This document shows positions 52,062-61,022 of a stretch of 64,000 nucleotides of DNA, one piece after another. Under the pieces are notes generated by a model that worked only from the letters and a program-made list of their open reading frames with translations, did no database searches and had not been told where the DNA came from. Both the position numbers and the translations under genes were made by a program. How positions within the stretch are numbered: the stretch's first letter is position 1; each line of letters starts with the position of its first letter. This stretch comes from JANRLL01 sp033762715. GTDB lineage: Bacteria; Pseudomonadota; Alphaproteobacteria; Rickettsiales; SXRF01. The stretch spans positions 62,001 through 126,000 of the forward strand of contig JANRLL010000012.1 in NCBI GenBank assembly GCA_033762715.1, in the 5' to 3' direction.

Positions 52062-54470
52062 ATGTTGTTTACCAAGTGGTTAGAAATAATGACCGGCAGC
52101 AAATCAGCACGCGATGATCGAAAGGGTTCGAAACCAATGGCCAAAACCGCAACAAAAACCAAAAAAGTAACCGCAACCAAAGCTGCTCCTAAAAAAGCAC
52201 CGGCTAAAAAACCGGCTGCTAAAGTGGTCAAAGCAAAAGCAAAACCGGCCGCCAAAAAACCGGTCAAAAAAATCGTAAAACCAGCAGCTAAAAAAGCCAT
52301 AGTTAAAAAACCTGTCGCTAAAGCAAAAATCGTCGCCAAAAAGCCGCTGGCTAAAAAACCGGCTGCTAAACCCGCACCCAAAGAAACCATTAAAAATAGC
52401 GCTAAAAAGGCGCCCGTAGAGAAAATGAAAAAATCCAGTACCACTAAAACTGATACCAAATCGACTGTCACAGCCAGCAAAAAAGACACTGCGAAAGAAA
52501 GCGCAAAAGCCAAAGATAGCAGCAAAAAAGAAAGCAAAGACGATACCGCCGCTCAGCTTGCTATCGTGCGTAAATTGATGGCCTTGGGCAAAAGCCGCGG
52601 CTTTATCACCTATGACCAGCTTAATGCATTACTACCTGCCGATGAGTTTTCACCGGAAGTGATTGATGCGGCGATCAGCGCCCTCAACCAAGTGGAAATC
52701 AACGTAGTGGAAGAAGAAACCCCTACCGATCCTTCGGAGATGCCGCAGGAATTTGATGCAGCAGAAGCGGTAGAAAATGCTGGCCGCTCGGATGATCCAG
52801 TCCGCATGTATTTGCGCGAAATGGGCAATGTGGAACTGCTGTCACGCGAAGGCGAGATCGAAATCGCTAAACGTATCGAGCAAGGTCGCGAAACCGTTAT
52901 CAGCGCTCTGACTGAAAGCCCATTGGTAATGCGCGAAATTCTATCTTGGCGCGATGAACTCGATGCCGGCACGCTGCTGCTTCGTGATATGATCGACCTG
53001 GATGCTACCTATGGCGCCGGCAGCGAAGCGGGTGGATTCTCAGCTGAAGATATTGCCTCACGCGTGAAAAGCAAAGAAACCGCTGAAAAAGATAACGCCG
53101 AAGAAGAAGAGGAAGACGAGGAAGCGGAAGAAGGCGAAGAGGAAGAAGGCAAAGAAGGTGCCGCACCCGCCGAAGAAGAATTCGATGACGAAGATGACGG
53201 CGCCGTGTCGCTGCTTGCGATGGAAAATGCGCTGAAACCGCAAGTGCTCGAGACGTTGGATAAGTTCGCTAAAACCAGCAAAAAAATGCGCACGCTGCAA
53301 GAAAAGCGCTTAAGCCGCGCGCTGGGTTCGGGTGCCTATACTAAAGAAGATGAGAAGCTGTATCAAAAGCTGCATAAAGAGCTGGTGGAAATCATGCTCG
53401 GCATTCGCTTCACGATTTTCCGCGTCGAAAGCCTGATTCATAAACTCTATGACATCAACCGCCTGTTGATGACGCTGGAAGGCCGCCTGCTTCGCTTGGC
53501 GGAAGGCCGCAAAGTCAACCGCAAACAATTCTTAGAAAGCTATATTGGCCGCGAGCTCGACCCGAAATGGCTGAAAGATGTATCGGCTAAATCCGACAAA
53601 GGCTGGAAAGAATTTGTCAGCAAAGACAAGGATGATATTGCAGCGATCCGCGGCGATATTACCAAAATCGCGGAAACCGCAGGTTTGGATGTCGGCGAAT
53701 TCAAGCGCGTGGTACTTGCCGTACAAAAAGGCGAACGCGAAACCAACCGTGCGAAAAAAGAAATGATCGAGGCTAACTTGCGCCTGGTGATTTCGATTGC
53801 GAAAAAATACACCAATCGCGGCCTGCAATTCCTGGATCTGATCCAAGAAGGCAATATCGGCCTGATGAAAGCGGTGGATAAATTCGAATATCGCCGTGGT
53901 TATAAATTCTCGACCTATGCGACCTGGTGGATTCGCCAGGCGATCACCCGCTCGATCGCCGATCAGGCGCGCACCATTCGTATTCCGGTGCATATGATCG
54001 AGACCATTAATAAAATCGTGCGCACCTCACGCCAAATGCTGCATGAAATGGGCCGTGAGCCTACGCCGGAAGAACTGGCAGAACGCCTGGTGATGCCGCT
54101 TGATAAAGTACGCAAGGTGATGAAAATCGCTAAAGAGCCCGTATCGCTCGAGACCCCGATTGGTGACGAAGAAGATTCGCATCTAGGTGATTTCATCGAA
54201 GATAAAAACGCGGTATTGCCGCTCGATGCTGCGATCCAATCGAATTTGCGCGAAACCACCACCCGCATTCTTGCGAGCCTTACCGCTCGTGAAGAACGCG
54301 TGCTTCGCATGCGCTTTGGTATCGGCATGAACACCGATCACACGCTCGAAGAAGTGGGTCAGCAATTCTCGGTGACACGCGAACGTATCCGCCAAATCGA
54401 AGCCAAAGCGCTGCGTAAGCTCAAGCATCCGAGCCGCTCGCGTAAATTGCGTAGCTTCCTCGACTACTAG
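52062..54470 (+). CDS. rpoD: RNA polymerase primary sigma factor (sigma-70) with Lys/Ala/Pro-rich N-terminal tail
   Basis: Housekeeping sigma factor, 802 residues. Residues 26 to about 150 are a KPAAKK-type, histone H1-like basic tail, absent from standard RpoD. Region 1.1 follows (LMALGKSRGFITYDQLNALL), then 1.2 (DDPVRMYLREMG) and an NCR insert with a long acidic run (residues about 345-375). Region 2 has RFTIFRVES and the AYATWWIRQAITRSIADQAR-type 2.3-2.4 segment, region 3 GREPTPEELAERL, region 4.2 TLEEVGQQFSVTRERIRQIE. SD-like GGGGAGGTGAGG precedes the ATG at 52062; starts at 52089 and 52137 remain possible, but all keep the tail. Confidence 0.95.
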   Translation: MLFTKWLEIMTGSKSARDDRKGSKPMAKTATKTKKVTATKAAPKKAPAKKPAAKVVKAKAKPAAKKPVKKIVKPAAKKAIVKKPVAKAKIVAKKPLAKKPAAKPAPKETIKNSAKKAPVEKMKKSSTTKTDTKSTVTASKKDTAKESAKAKDSSKKESKDDTAAQLAIVRKLMALGKSRGFITYDQLNALLPADEFSPEVIDAAISALNQVEINVVEEETPTDPSEMPQEFDAAEAVENAGRSDDPVRMYLREMGNVELLSREGEIEIAKRIEQGRETVISALTESPLVMREILSWRDELDAGTLLLRDMIDLDATYGAGSEAGGFSAEDIASRVKSKETAEKDNAEEEEEDEEAEEGEEEEGKEGAAPAEEEFDDEDDGAVSLLAMENALKPQVLETLDKFAKTSKKMRTLQEKRLSRALGSGAYTKEDEKLYQKLHKELVEIMLGIRFTIFRVESLIHKLYDINRLLMTLEGRLLRLAEGRKVNRKQFLESYIGRELDPKWLKDVSAKSDKGWKEFVSKDKDDIAAIRGDITKIAETAGLDVGEFKRVVLAVQKGERETNRAKKEMIEANLRLVISIAKKYTNRGLQFLDLIQEGNIGLMKAVDKFEYRRGYKFSTYATWWIRQAITRSIADQARTIRIPVHMIETINKIVRTSRQMLHEMGREPTPEELAERLVMPLDKVRKVMKIAKEPVSLETPIGDEEDSHLGDFIEDKNAVLPLDAAIQSNLRETTTRILASLTAREERVLRMRFGIGMNTDHTLEEVGQQFSVTRERIRQIEAKALRKLKHPSRSRKLRSFLDY

Positions 54471-54472
54471 TC

Positions 54473-54748
54473 ATGGATGAGGCGGGGTGGATTTCTCAAA
54501 GTGACCTCGCTGCTGTCGTGCGTGAGCATGGCGCTTGGTTAGATATGGCTTTGCGTGATCTGCCGGGTGGCATGTTTCGCCAACGCGGTCTGGCGCTAGG
54601 ACCTGGCGGTGGCGGCACCGATATTGAATATCGCGCAGAAGCTATTGGAAAGCTGTTCGCGGATGGTAAACTGCATTACAATGATATGTCCCGAGTCAAA
54701 GATAAAGTCGCCGCCTTTAAAGCAACCTATTTTCCTGAGCCAAAATAA
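54473..54748 (+). CDS. Uncharacterised 91-aa protein downstream of rpoD
   Basis: 91 residues, starting 2 nt after the rpoD stop, so it is likely in the same transcript. Two acidic/hydrophobic helices flank a Gly-rich middle (LALGPGGGGTDIEYRAEAIG), followed by KLHYNDMSRVKDKVAAFKAT. No recognised motif, signal or membrane segment. Good codon use. Family not recognised. Confidence 0.68.
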   Translation: MDEAGWISQSDLAAVVREHGAWLDMALRDLPGGMFRQRGLALGPGGGGTDIEYRAEAIGKLFADGKLHYNDMSRVKDKVAAFKATYFPEPK

Positions 54749-54757
54749 GAGAATCCT

Positions 54758-55114
54758 ATGACCATGACCACGCGCTTATACACCTATTTTAATGGCCGGC
54801 TGGTGGGCATTGACCAATTTGGCAATCGCTATTTCCGCCATAAGAAAAATGCCCCTAAAGGCATGCGCGAAAAACGCTGGGTGCTCTATAACGGCCTGGC
54901 TGAACCCAGCAAAGTGCCTGCCGAATGGCATGGCTGGCTGCATTACACCATCGAAAAGCCACCAACCGAGCGCACCATCACGCATCACAAGTGGGAAAAA
55001 ACCCATCAGCCCAACCTAACCGGCACGCCTGGCGCTTACGTTCCACCTGGGCATTTGGCCTCTGGCGGTCAGCGTGCACCGGCAACGGCTGATTATGAAG
55101 CCTGGAAGCCGTAA
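54758..55114 (+). CDS. NADH:ubiquinone oxidoreductase accessory subunit NDUFA12
   Basis: 118-residue B17.2-type protein, an accessory subunit of complex I found in mitochondria and Alphaproteobacteria. GRLVGIDQFGNRYFRHKK, REKRWVLYNGLAEPSKVPAE and WHGWLHYTIEKPPTE are diagnostic. It lies apart from the nuo operon and upstream of mlaD, a common alphaproteobacterial arrangement. Confidence 0.95.
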   Translation: MTMTTRLYTYFNGRLVGIDQFGNRYFRHKKNAPKGMREKRWVLYNGLAEPSKVPAEWHGWLHYTIEKPPTERTITHHKWEKTHQPNLTGTPGAYVPPGHLASGGQRAPATADYEAWKP

Positions 55115-55193
55115 AGCCTTAGGTACTAAACTCTAGACTCTATATACTAGATTCTGATATGTAATGGCTTTCATTATCAGTAAGCAGGTGGCT

Positions 55194-55670
55194 ATGAAGA
55201 AGAATATCTTAGAAACGATTATGGGCGCTGTGGTGCTAGCCGTGGCTGCCGTTTTTCTTGTATTTGCTTATGACAGCAGCGATATGAGCGTGGAAAATGG
55301 CTATAGCGTCAAGGGCCGTTTCTCGAACGCATCGGGCGTATCGCTGGGCAGCGATGTGCGCATTGGCGGCATTAAAGTGGGTGTGGTATCGGAGCTTGGC
55401 CTTGATCCCGAAAGCTACGAAGCAGTAGTCACCATGAACATCAAAAACGACACCAAAATTCCTAAAGACTCTTCGGCTGCTATCGTTAGCAACGGTTTGC
55501 TTGGCGAAAAATATATTCAACTCTCGCCTGGCAGCGATGATGCCATGCTTGCAGAAGGTGGCCGCATTGAATTCACGCAGTCTTCCATCAATCTCGAAGA
55601 GATGATTGGCAAATTCATGTTCTCAGGCGGCGGCGTAGAAAAAGACGGCAAAGAAACCGCCGGTAAATAA
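55194..55670 (+). CDS. mlaD: Outer membrane lipid asymmetry protein MlaD
   Basis: Periplasmic lipid-binding MCE protein of the Mla ABC importer. 158 residues from the ATG at 55194, with AGGTGG just before. One N-terminal membrane anchor (IMGAVVLAVAAVFLVFAY) precedes the MCE domain: GRFSNASGVSLGSDVRIGGI followed by KVGVV and LLGEKYIQLSPG. Its stop overlaps the DUF2155 start by 1 nt. Other mla genes are not adjacent. An in-frame start at 55164 is less likely. Confidence 0.93.
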   Translation: MKKNILETIMGAVVLAVAAVFLVFAYDSSDMSVENGYSVKGRFSNASGVSLGSDVRIGGIKVGVVSELGLDPESYEAVVTMNIKNDTKIPKDSSAAIVSNGLLGEKYIQLSPGSDDAMLAEGGRIEFTQSSINLEEMIGKFMFSGGGVEKDGKETAGK

Positions 55671-56182
55671 TGCGCCTCACGGCACTAGCTTTAGCCTTAT
55701 TCTTGCCTGCGGCCAGCTGGGCCGCAACGGCTGATACTGCCGTGCAGTCGGTGGCCGCGCAGGATTTGGAAGAACTCACCCCCTCCTATAACGTCGCTAT
55801 TTTGCAAGGGCTGGATAAAGTCACCGGCAATATCTCAACCATCGAAGGCATGGCAGGTACCGTCATGCGGTTTGGCAATTTGGAAATCATCGTACGACGC
55901 TGCTGGAAAGCCCCACCGGAAGAGCGCCCTGAAAATGCGGCATTGCTTGATATTTCTGAGCTTAAACCCGGCGAAGGCGCGCAGCGTATTTTTCTAGGTT
56001 GGATGTTTTCATCCAGCCCGGCGCTATCGGCGCTGCAACATCCGGTTTACGATATTAGCGTCATTGAATGTAGCAGCTATGTCGAGCCGGAGCCGGTTGA
56101 GAAAATCAAAGAAAAACCGAAAAAACCTGCGCCGGAAAAAGTTGAGAAAATAGAAAAGCCGGCGAAAAAACCCAGACGCTAA
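55670..56182 (+). CDS. DUF2155 domain secreted protein
   Basis: 170 residues with a Sec signal peptide (LALALFLPAASWA). The DUF2155 core follows: NVAILQGLDKVTGNISTIEG and MRFGNLEIIVRRCWKAPPEE, with conserved Cys residues here and in VIECSS. Unusually the C-terminus adds a Lys/Pro/Glu-rich tail (EKIKEKPKKPAPEKVEKIEK). It is translationally coupled to mlaD, which supports an envelope role. The convergent pyrD ends 12 nt away. Confidence 0.92.
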   Translation: MRLTALALALFLPAASWAATADTAVQSVAAQDLEELTPSYNVAILQGLDKVTGNISTIEGMAGTVMRFGNLEIIVRRCWKAPPEERPENAALLDISELKPGEGAQRIFLGWMFSSSPALSALQHPVYDISVIECSSYVEPEPVEKIKEKPKKPAPEKVEKIEKPAKKPRR

Positions 56183-56194
56183 TAACTGAGCGCT

Positions 56195-57259
56195 TTAGCG
56201 CGCATCGACCCCAATGGCTTCGCTAATATGCGAAAATCCATCACGCGCCAAGCGTTCCTCCACGCCTTTTGCCAGCGCACTCACCACACCCAACCCTTGA
56301 TAGATCAGCGCCGTATAAAGCTGCACCAAGCTGGCACCAGCGCGAATCTTTGCATAGGCATCATCGGCAGAGGCCACGCCTCCCACACCCACCAGTGGCA
56401 ACTTGCCCTCGGTTAGGCGGTAAAAGCGTTTGAGCATATCGGTAGATGGTGCAAAAAGTGGTTTTCCACTCAAACCACCCGCTTCACGCTTACTACTATG
56501 TTTGAGCGTATGCGGACGATCAATGGTGGTGTTGCTGATAATTATACCGTCTATCTCAAAACGTATCACCGCGCGTGCAATATCTTCCTGCTCGGCCGGC
56601 TGTAAATCAGGCGCTACTTTTAGCAATAATGGAACCTTACGACCATGCTTGGCGATATTATCGGCTCGCACCATGCGCAGCGCCATCAGCAAGGTTTCCA
56701 GCGCATCTTTTTGCTGCAAGGAGCGCAGGCCTGGCGTGTTGGGCGAGGAAATATTGACCGTGATATAATCAGCAAACGGATAGACCGCATTCAAACCTAA
56801 GATGTAATCGGCGCTGGCATCTTGGCTGTCTTTATTTTTACCGATATTCGCACCGACTATTCCTTCGCGGTGACGCATCTGGAAATTGCGTACATAGACC
56901 GTAAGACCCTGGTTGTTAAAACCCAAACGGTTGATCACCGCTTCATCATCTGGCAGCCGAAAAATACGCGGCTTTGGATTGCCCACTTGCGGCAGGGGCG
57001 TCACCGTGCCGGTTTCGACAAAACCGAACCCTTGCGCAAGCAGGCCATCAACCGCATAGGCATTTTTGTCAAACCCTGCCGCAAGGCCAATCGGATTGGC
57101 AAATGTCAGCCCAAATAAACGCTGAGACAAGCGTTCGCTGCGTATAGCTTTTTTAGCCGGCACCAAATGATAGTGCAGCGCCAAGAGCGCTAATTGATGC
57201 GCCGCCTCAGGTGGCAAGCAATGAATAAGGGGACGAATCAGACGATACAACATCGTCAC
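56195..57259 (-). CDS. pyrD: Dihydroorotate dehydrogenase (quinone), class 2
   Basis: Membrane-associated flavoenzyme of pyrimidine synthesis, 354 residues. The N-terminal extension used for quinone access is present (the LPPEAAHQLALLALHYHLVP segment). The catalytic Ser is in VNISSPNTPGLRSLQ, and FMN binding uses LLLKVAPDL, ISNTTIDR and GVGGVASADDAYAKI. Full length for class 2. Confidence 0.96.
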   Translation of the reverse strand: MTMLYRLIRPLIHCLPPEAAHQLALLALHYHLVPAKKAIRSERLSQRLFGLTFANPIGLAAGFDKNAYAVDGLLAQGFGFVETGTVTPLPQVGNPKPRIFRLPDDEAVINRLGFNNQGLTVYVRNFQMRHREGIVGANIGKNKDSQDASADYILGLNAVYPFADYITVNISSPNTPGLRSLQQKDALETLLMALRMVRADNIAKHGRKVPLLLKVAPDLQPAEQEDIARAVIRFEIDGIIISNTTIDRPHTLKHSSKREAGGLSGKPLFAPSTDMLKRFYRLTEGKLPLVGVGGVASADDAYAKIRAGASLVQLYTALIYQGLGVVSALAKGVEERLARDGFSHISEAIGVDAR

Positions 57260-57288
57260 ACGCTAGCAGTCAGCCACCTGGTTTCAAG

Positions 57289-57609
57289 TTAAATATTATC
57301 GTCGCGATTCGGATATAACGCGATAATGGCTTGCGCCACTTCCGGCGTCATAGCGCCTTTCGATGCGACACCCGTGCGAGCGACCACCGGTTGTGCTAAT
57401 TTTGGATTGCGAAATGCCATGTGCGGTATCGGTTTTATCGGCATGGGTTTGTTGCGCTGAATGGGATAAAATTTCTTCTGCGCGCCCTCTGTAGCGGCAG
57501 CAGCAGGCGCATTGTCTAATAACGGACGCAATGGCGGTTGGGCAGCAGTCGGCTGTGATAGGGTTATCGTTAAGGCGCTAACAGTGATGCAAGTTAGGTA
57601 TTTGATCAT
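57289..57609 (-). CDS. Small secreted protein, uncharacterised
   Basis: 106 residues from the ATG at 57609, which has GAGGA upstream. A Sec signal peptide (KYLTCITVSALTITLSQPTA) is followed by a Pro/Ala/Arg-rich mature region (PPLRPLLDNAPAAA, RNKPMPIKPIPHM) and a short helical C-terminus (MTPEVAQAIIALYPNR). No recognised domain. Divergent from the TPR gene across about 150 bp of AT-rich promoter DNA. Confidence 0.7.
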   Translation of the reverse strand: MIKYLTCITVSALTITLSQPTAAQPPLRPLLDNAPAAAATEGAQKKFYPIQRNKPMPIKPIPHMAFRNPKLAQPVVARTGVASKGAMTPEVAQAIIALYPNRDDNI

Positions 57610-57760
57610 AGAAAATCCTCTAAATACTACCCCTAGGAGAAAGCAAATTGCGTGCCGAATTTTTACTCCCCTTTTGGCCAAGGTAAGGGTTTGTCTAAAT
57701 TCATAGATTTTATGGTATATTGTGATAGAATGCCGGCACGTTATACTATATATAGCTTTT

Positions 57761-59842
57761 ATGGTTTATTTGTCGGTGCCCATAAAAAGGACAGTTTCGA
57801 AGACGGTACGCGCCTGCTCATTCAGTAGCATATTAGTGGCGAGCACTGGTCTTGCCCCTGCTGCCTGGGCTACCAGCAATGACGGCTTGTCGAGTTGGGA
57901 AAAAAGTGCGGCCTACCGTGAATTCACCAAACCATCCGCTTACAAACAATATAGCGATACCACGCATCTGGACCGCCAGCTGCTGGTTAGACCCATCACC
58001 AATGATGCTGTGGCTTTAGCGCCAGCTGCTCCGGTTGCAGCGGTAAAACCTGTCAGCAAAGTCGCTAAAAAAGCACCTGCTGCAAGCCGTGAAGACGAAA
58101 CCTCTGCTGCGATCGATTTCCTACCGAATTTGAACAATCACTTTGAGGCAACCAACCCACAAGCCGGCACCGTATTGTCATTGCTGCTAGACGACACCAG
58201 CGCGGCCTCTTATCCATCCGCGTATCGTTATAGCCCGATCAGCACGGTTGATATGGTGCATAATCCAACGCAACGCGCGCGCTACACCACCTTCTCGGCG
58301 GTACTCGCACCCACCATCCAAGTGCCGCTGCCACCTAAGGCCATTGCCGCAGCAAAACTCGCCAGCCAAGCCACCGTTGTGGCCAGCAACGCGGCATTGC
58401 CTGCAATCACATCACCGGCCACCAAGCGCTATAAATCACCAGGCATTATCGTGCAGCGCCAAAAAATCGTCTATGCATCGAGCCAGAATTTAGCCAAAGA
58501 CGATGATGTATTTACGCTCACAGAAGAAGAGCTAGCGCAGCTAGTACCGGCCGCGGGTGAGCCCATGGCTGATAATAATACGCCGCTGATCCAGCTGCCG
58601 GATATTACACCACCCCAACCCGCTGGCAGCAATCCCCCAATAACGACCGTGGTACCCATCGTGCCAGGCCCTACGGGAGATGCGATGATCTCGGGTACTG
58701 TGCCGGCGCTTACACCGCTGGTAGAGCCCACCGCTGTGCCTACCGCGAGCAGCGCTACACCTCCTGAGCCAGCCGGTGGCGTGGTAGTGCAAAAACCCAT
58801 CAGCAACGGCACCCAAGTATTTGATAACTTGCTCGATCCCACCGAGAACACTGCGCTGAACGAAGTACCACGCAGCTTGCCGCCCATTGAAGTAAAAGAC
58901 AATATGCCGCCTGTGGTTACCGTCACCAAAGAAACCACCACCACGATCACCACCGAAACCAAAACCGCGCCCAAAACCGCTATCATCGCACCGACAAAAC
59001 CCGATGTGGACAAGGCGCTGCTCGATATTGCCAAACCCGATACGCTGAGCGAACCCAGCGCGCATTTATCCAAACAAAGCCGTGAACTCATCAAGGCGAT
59101 TCCCTCCAATATCGATGCCGAACATTCACGCGTGACCGAACCGCTGGATGTGGATCGCTCGAAAGACACCGACTATCTACGCATGAAAGAGCCCACCCGT
59201 AATAGCGAAAAAGTATCCTCGCAATTCGGGGTGAAAATGGAGGTGAAAAATGCCTCGCCTATCAATTGGGATTATGAGCTGGAAAAAGCCTATAATGCAC
59301 TCATCAGCGGCAATACCGATGCCGCCATTACCATTTATCGCAACATCCTAGAAAACGATCCCGACAATAAGCCGGCATTGTTTGGTTTGGCAACGACGCT
59401 GCACCGCGCCGGACAGCTGAGCAAAGCGCGCGAGCTCTATGCGAAGCTCTTAAGCCTGGCGCCCGATCATCGTGACGCGCTGAATAACTTCTTGGTGTTA
59501 CTTGCCGATGAAGCACCGGAAGAAGCGCTTACGCAGCTTTCCAAGCTCGAAAAACGCAATCCCGATTTCAGCCCGATTCCGGCACAAATGGCGGTGATTT
59601 ACCAAAAGATCGGCAAACCGGATAAAGCTACTGAAAAAATGTTTCGCGCCATCGCCCTGGCACCGGAAAATCTTACCTATCGCTACAACCTAGCTATCTT
59701 ATTGGATAAACAGAAGAATTATGACGAAGCCGCCAAGCTATATCGCCAAATTCTAGAGGCCCATATGCGCGGGGAAGTGATCCCAGGTGATGCGCAAAAA
59801 GTTCAGCAAAGATTAACCTTTATCAGTTCTAATAGACCGTAA
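57761..59842 (+). CDS. Secreted TPR-repeat protein upstream of pilT/pilU
   Basis: 693 residues from the ATG at 57761; a GTG at 57722 would add 13. A signal-like hydrophobic stretch ends in GLAPAAWA. Residues 40 to about 500 are Ala/Pro/Thr-rich, low complexity, with few clear folds. Residues about 505-690 hold TPR repeats (YELEKAYNALISGNTDAAIT, LATTLHRAGQLSKARELYAK, FRAIALAPENLTYRYNLAIL). The gene ends 38 nt before pilT with no terminator. A pilus-assembly scaffold, in the manner of PilF/TadD-type TPR proteins, is inferred from position. Confidence 0.85.
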   Translation: MVYLSVPIKRTVSKTVRACSFSSILVASTGLAPAAWATSNDGLSSWEKSAAYREFTKPSAYKQYSDTTHLDRQLLVRPITNDAVALAPAAPVAAVKPVSKVAKKAPAASREDETSAAIDFLPNLNNHFEATNPQAGTVLSLLLDDTSAASYPSAYRYSPISTVDMVHNPTQRARYTTFSAVLAPTIQVPLPPKAIAAAKLASQATVVASNAALPAITSPATKRYKSPGIIVQRQKIVYASSQNLAKDDDVFTLTEEELAQLVPAAGEPMADNNTPLIQLPDITPPQPAGSNPPITTVVPIVPGPTGDAMISGTVPALTPLVEPTAVPTASSATPPEPAGGVVVQKPISNGTQVFDNLLDPTENTALNEVPRSLPPIEVKDNMPPVVTVTKETTTTITTETKTAPKTAIIAPTKPDVDKALLDIAKPDTLSEPSAHLSKQSRELIKAIPSNIDAEHSRVTEPLDVDRSKDTDYLRMKEPTRNSEKVSSQFGVKMEVKNASPINWDYELEKAYNALISGNTDAAITIYRNILENDPDNKPALFGLATTLHRAGQLSKARELYAKLLSLAPDHRDALNNFLVLLADEAPEEALTQLSKLEKRNPDFSPIPAQMAVIYQKIGKPDKATEKMFRAIALAPENLTYRYNLAILLDKQKNYDEAAKLYRQILEAHMRGEVIPGDAQKVQQRLTFISSNRP

Positions 59843-59880
59843 CAGCTCGTTTTCACGGGTTACCTCCTATCGGAGCTATT

Positions 59881-61020
59881 ATGGAAGTTACGGACCTACT
59901 CGTCTATACGCAGAAAAACAATGCGTCGGATTTGCATCTGTCGTCGAACAATCCGCCCATTTTGCGTATTCATGGCGATATGACGCCGCATAAATCGCCA
60001 CCCCTTAAATCAGAAGAGGTCAAGGCGCTGCTTTATTCCGTTATGACCGAACAACAGCGCTCCGATTATGAGCGCGACCTGGAATTGGATTTCGCGATCT
60101 CGTTTGGCGACGATATGCGTTTCCGCGTCAATGCCTTTAATACCTTAAACGGACCGGCGGCCGTATTTCGTACCATCCCTACCCGCATTCAAACGCTCGA
60201 TGAGCTGAGCGCGCCTGAAGTGCTCAAACGGCTATCGAATTTGAAAAAAGGCCTAGTGCTTGTTACCGGCCCCACCGGTTCGGGTAAATCGACAACGCTT
60301 GCTGCCATGGTTGACTATATCAACTCCAATGAAGCCAAGCATATTATTACCATTGAAGATCCGATCGAGTTCGTACACAGTTCCAAAAAATCGCTGATCA
60401 ATCAGCGTGAGGTCGGACGCCACACAAAATCCTTCGCCCGTTCCCTGAAAAGCGCGCTGCGCGAAGATCCAGACATTATTCTCACCGGCGAGTTACGCGA
60501 TATTGAAACCATTCATCTGGCGCTGACCGCTGCGGAAACCGGCCACTTAGTATTGGGCACATTACACACCAACTCAGCACCTAAAACCATCGACCGTATT
60601 ATCGACGTATTTCCGGCTGAGGAAAAAGAAATGGTACGCGCTATGTTATCGGTATCACTGGAAGCCGTTATCACCCAAGCACTACTTAAAACCCGTAAAG
60701 GTGGCCGCGTGGCGGCTCATGAAATCATGCTGGGCACACCGGCGGTGCGCAACTTGATTCGCGAAGCAAAAATTCCGCAGCTTTATTCAGCCCTACAAAT
60801 GGGCGGCAAAGTTGGCATGATCACCATGCGCGATAGCGTCTATAAACTGCTGGAAAACGGCGTCATCAGCGACGAGGTTGCGCGAGCTGCGATTGCAACC
60901 AGCGTGACTGAAGAAAAAGAAGAAAACGATAGCATCAATAGCAGCGCGGCAAAACCTATGCCAGAACTCAAGCGCCGTCCAACCGGCTCAGGCAACACCT
61001 CGACGCATAGTGGATTCTAG
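59881..61020 (+). CDS. pilT: Type IV pilus twitching motility ATPase PilT-like
   Basis: Hexameric retraction ATPase of the secretion-ATPase superfamily, 379 residues. The N-terminal PAS-like domain is NNASDLHLSSNNPPILRIHG. Walker A (GPTGSGKST) is at residues 130-138, the Asp box is ITIEDPIEFVH, Walker B is DPDIILTGELRD, and the His box is AETGHLVLGTLHTNSA. The PilT AIRNLIRE-type C-terminal motif appears as AVRNLIREAKIPQLYS. A Ser/Pro-rich tail is added. The adjacent pilU-like gene starts 2 nt after the stop, so they are co-translated. Confidence 0.93.
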   Translation: MEVTDLLVYTQKNNASDLHLSSNNPPILRIHGDMTPHKSPPLKSEEVKALLYSVMTEQQRSDYERDLELDFAISFGDDMRFRVNAFNTLNGPAAVFRTIPTRIQTLDELSAPEVLKRLSNLKKGLVLVTGPTGSGKSTTLAAMVDYINSNEAKHIITIEDPIEFVHSSKKSLINQREVGRHTKSFARSLKSALREDPDIILTGELRDIETIHLALTAAETGHLVLGTLHTNSAPKTIDRIIDVFPAEEKEMVRAMLSVSLEAVITQALLKTRKGGRVAAHEIMLGTPAVRNLIREAKIPQLYSALQMGGKVGMITMRDSVYKLLENGVISDEVARAAIATSVTEEKEENDSINSSAAKPMPELKRRPTGSGNTSTHSGF

Positions 61021-61022
61021 CC

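Noticed and set aside
52137..52550. The Lys/Ala/Pro-rich part of rpoD as a misjoined or separate histone-like gene
   Set aside because: The frame is continuous into region 1.1 with no stop, and every start candidate keeps it in the same reading frame. It is treated as a true tail.
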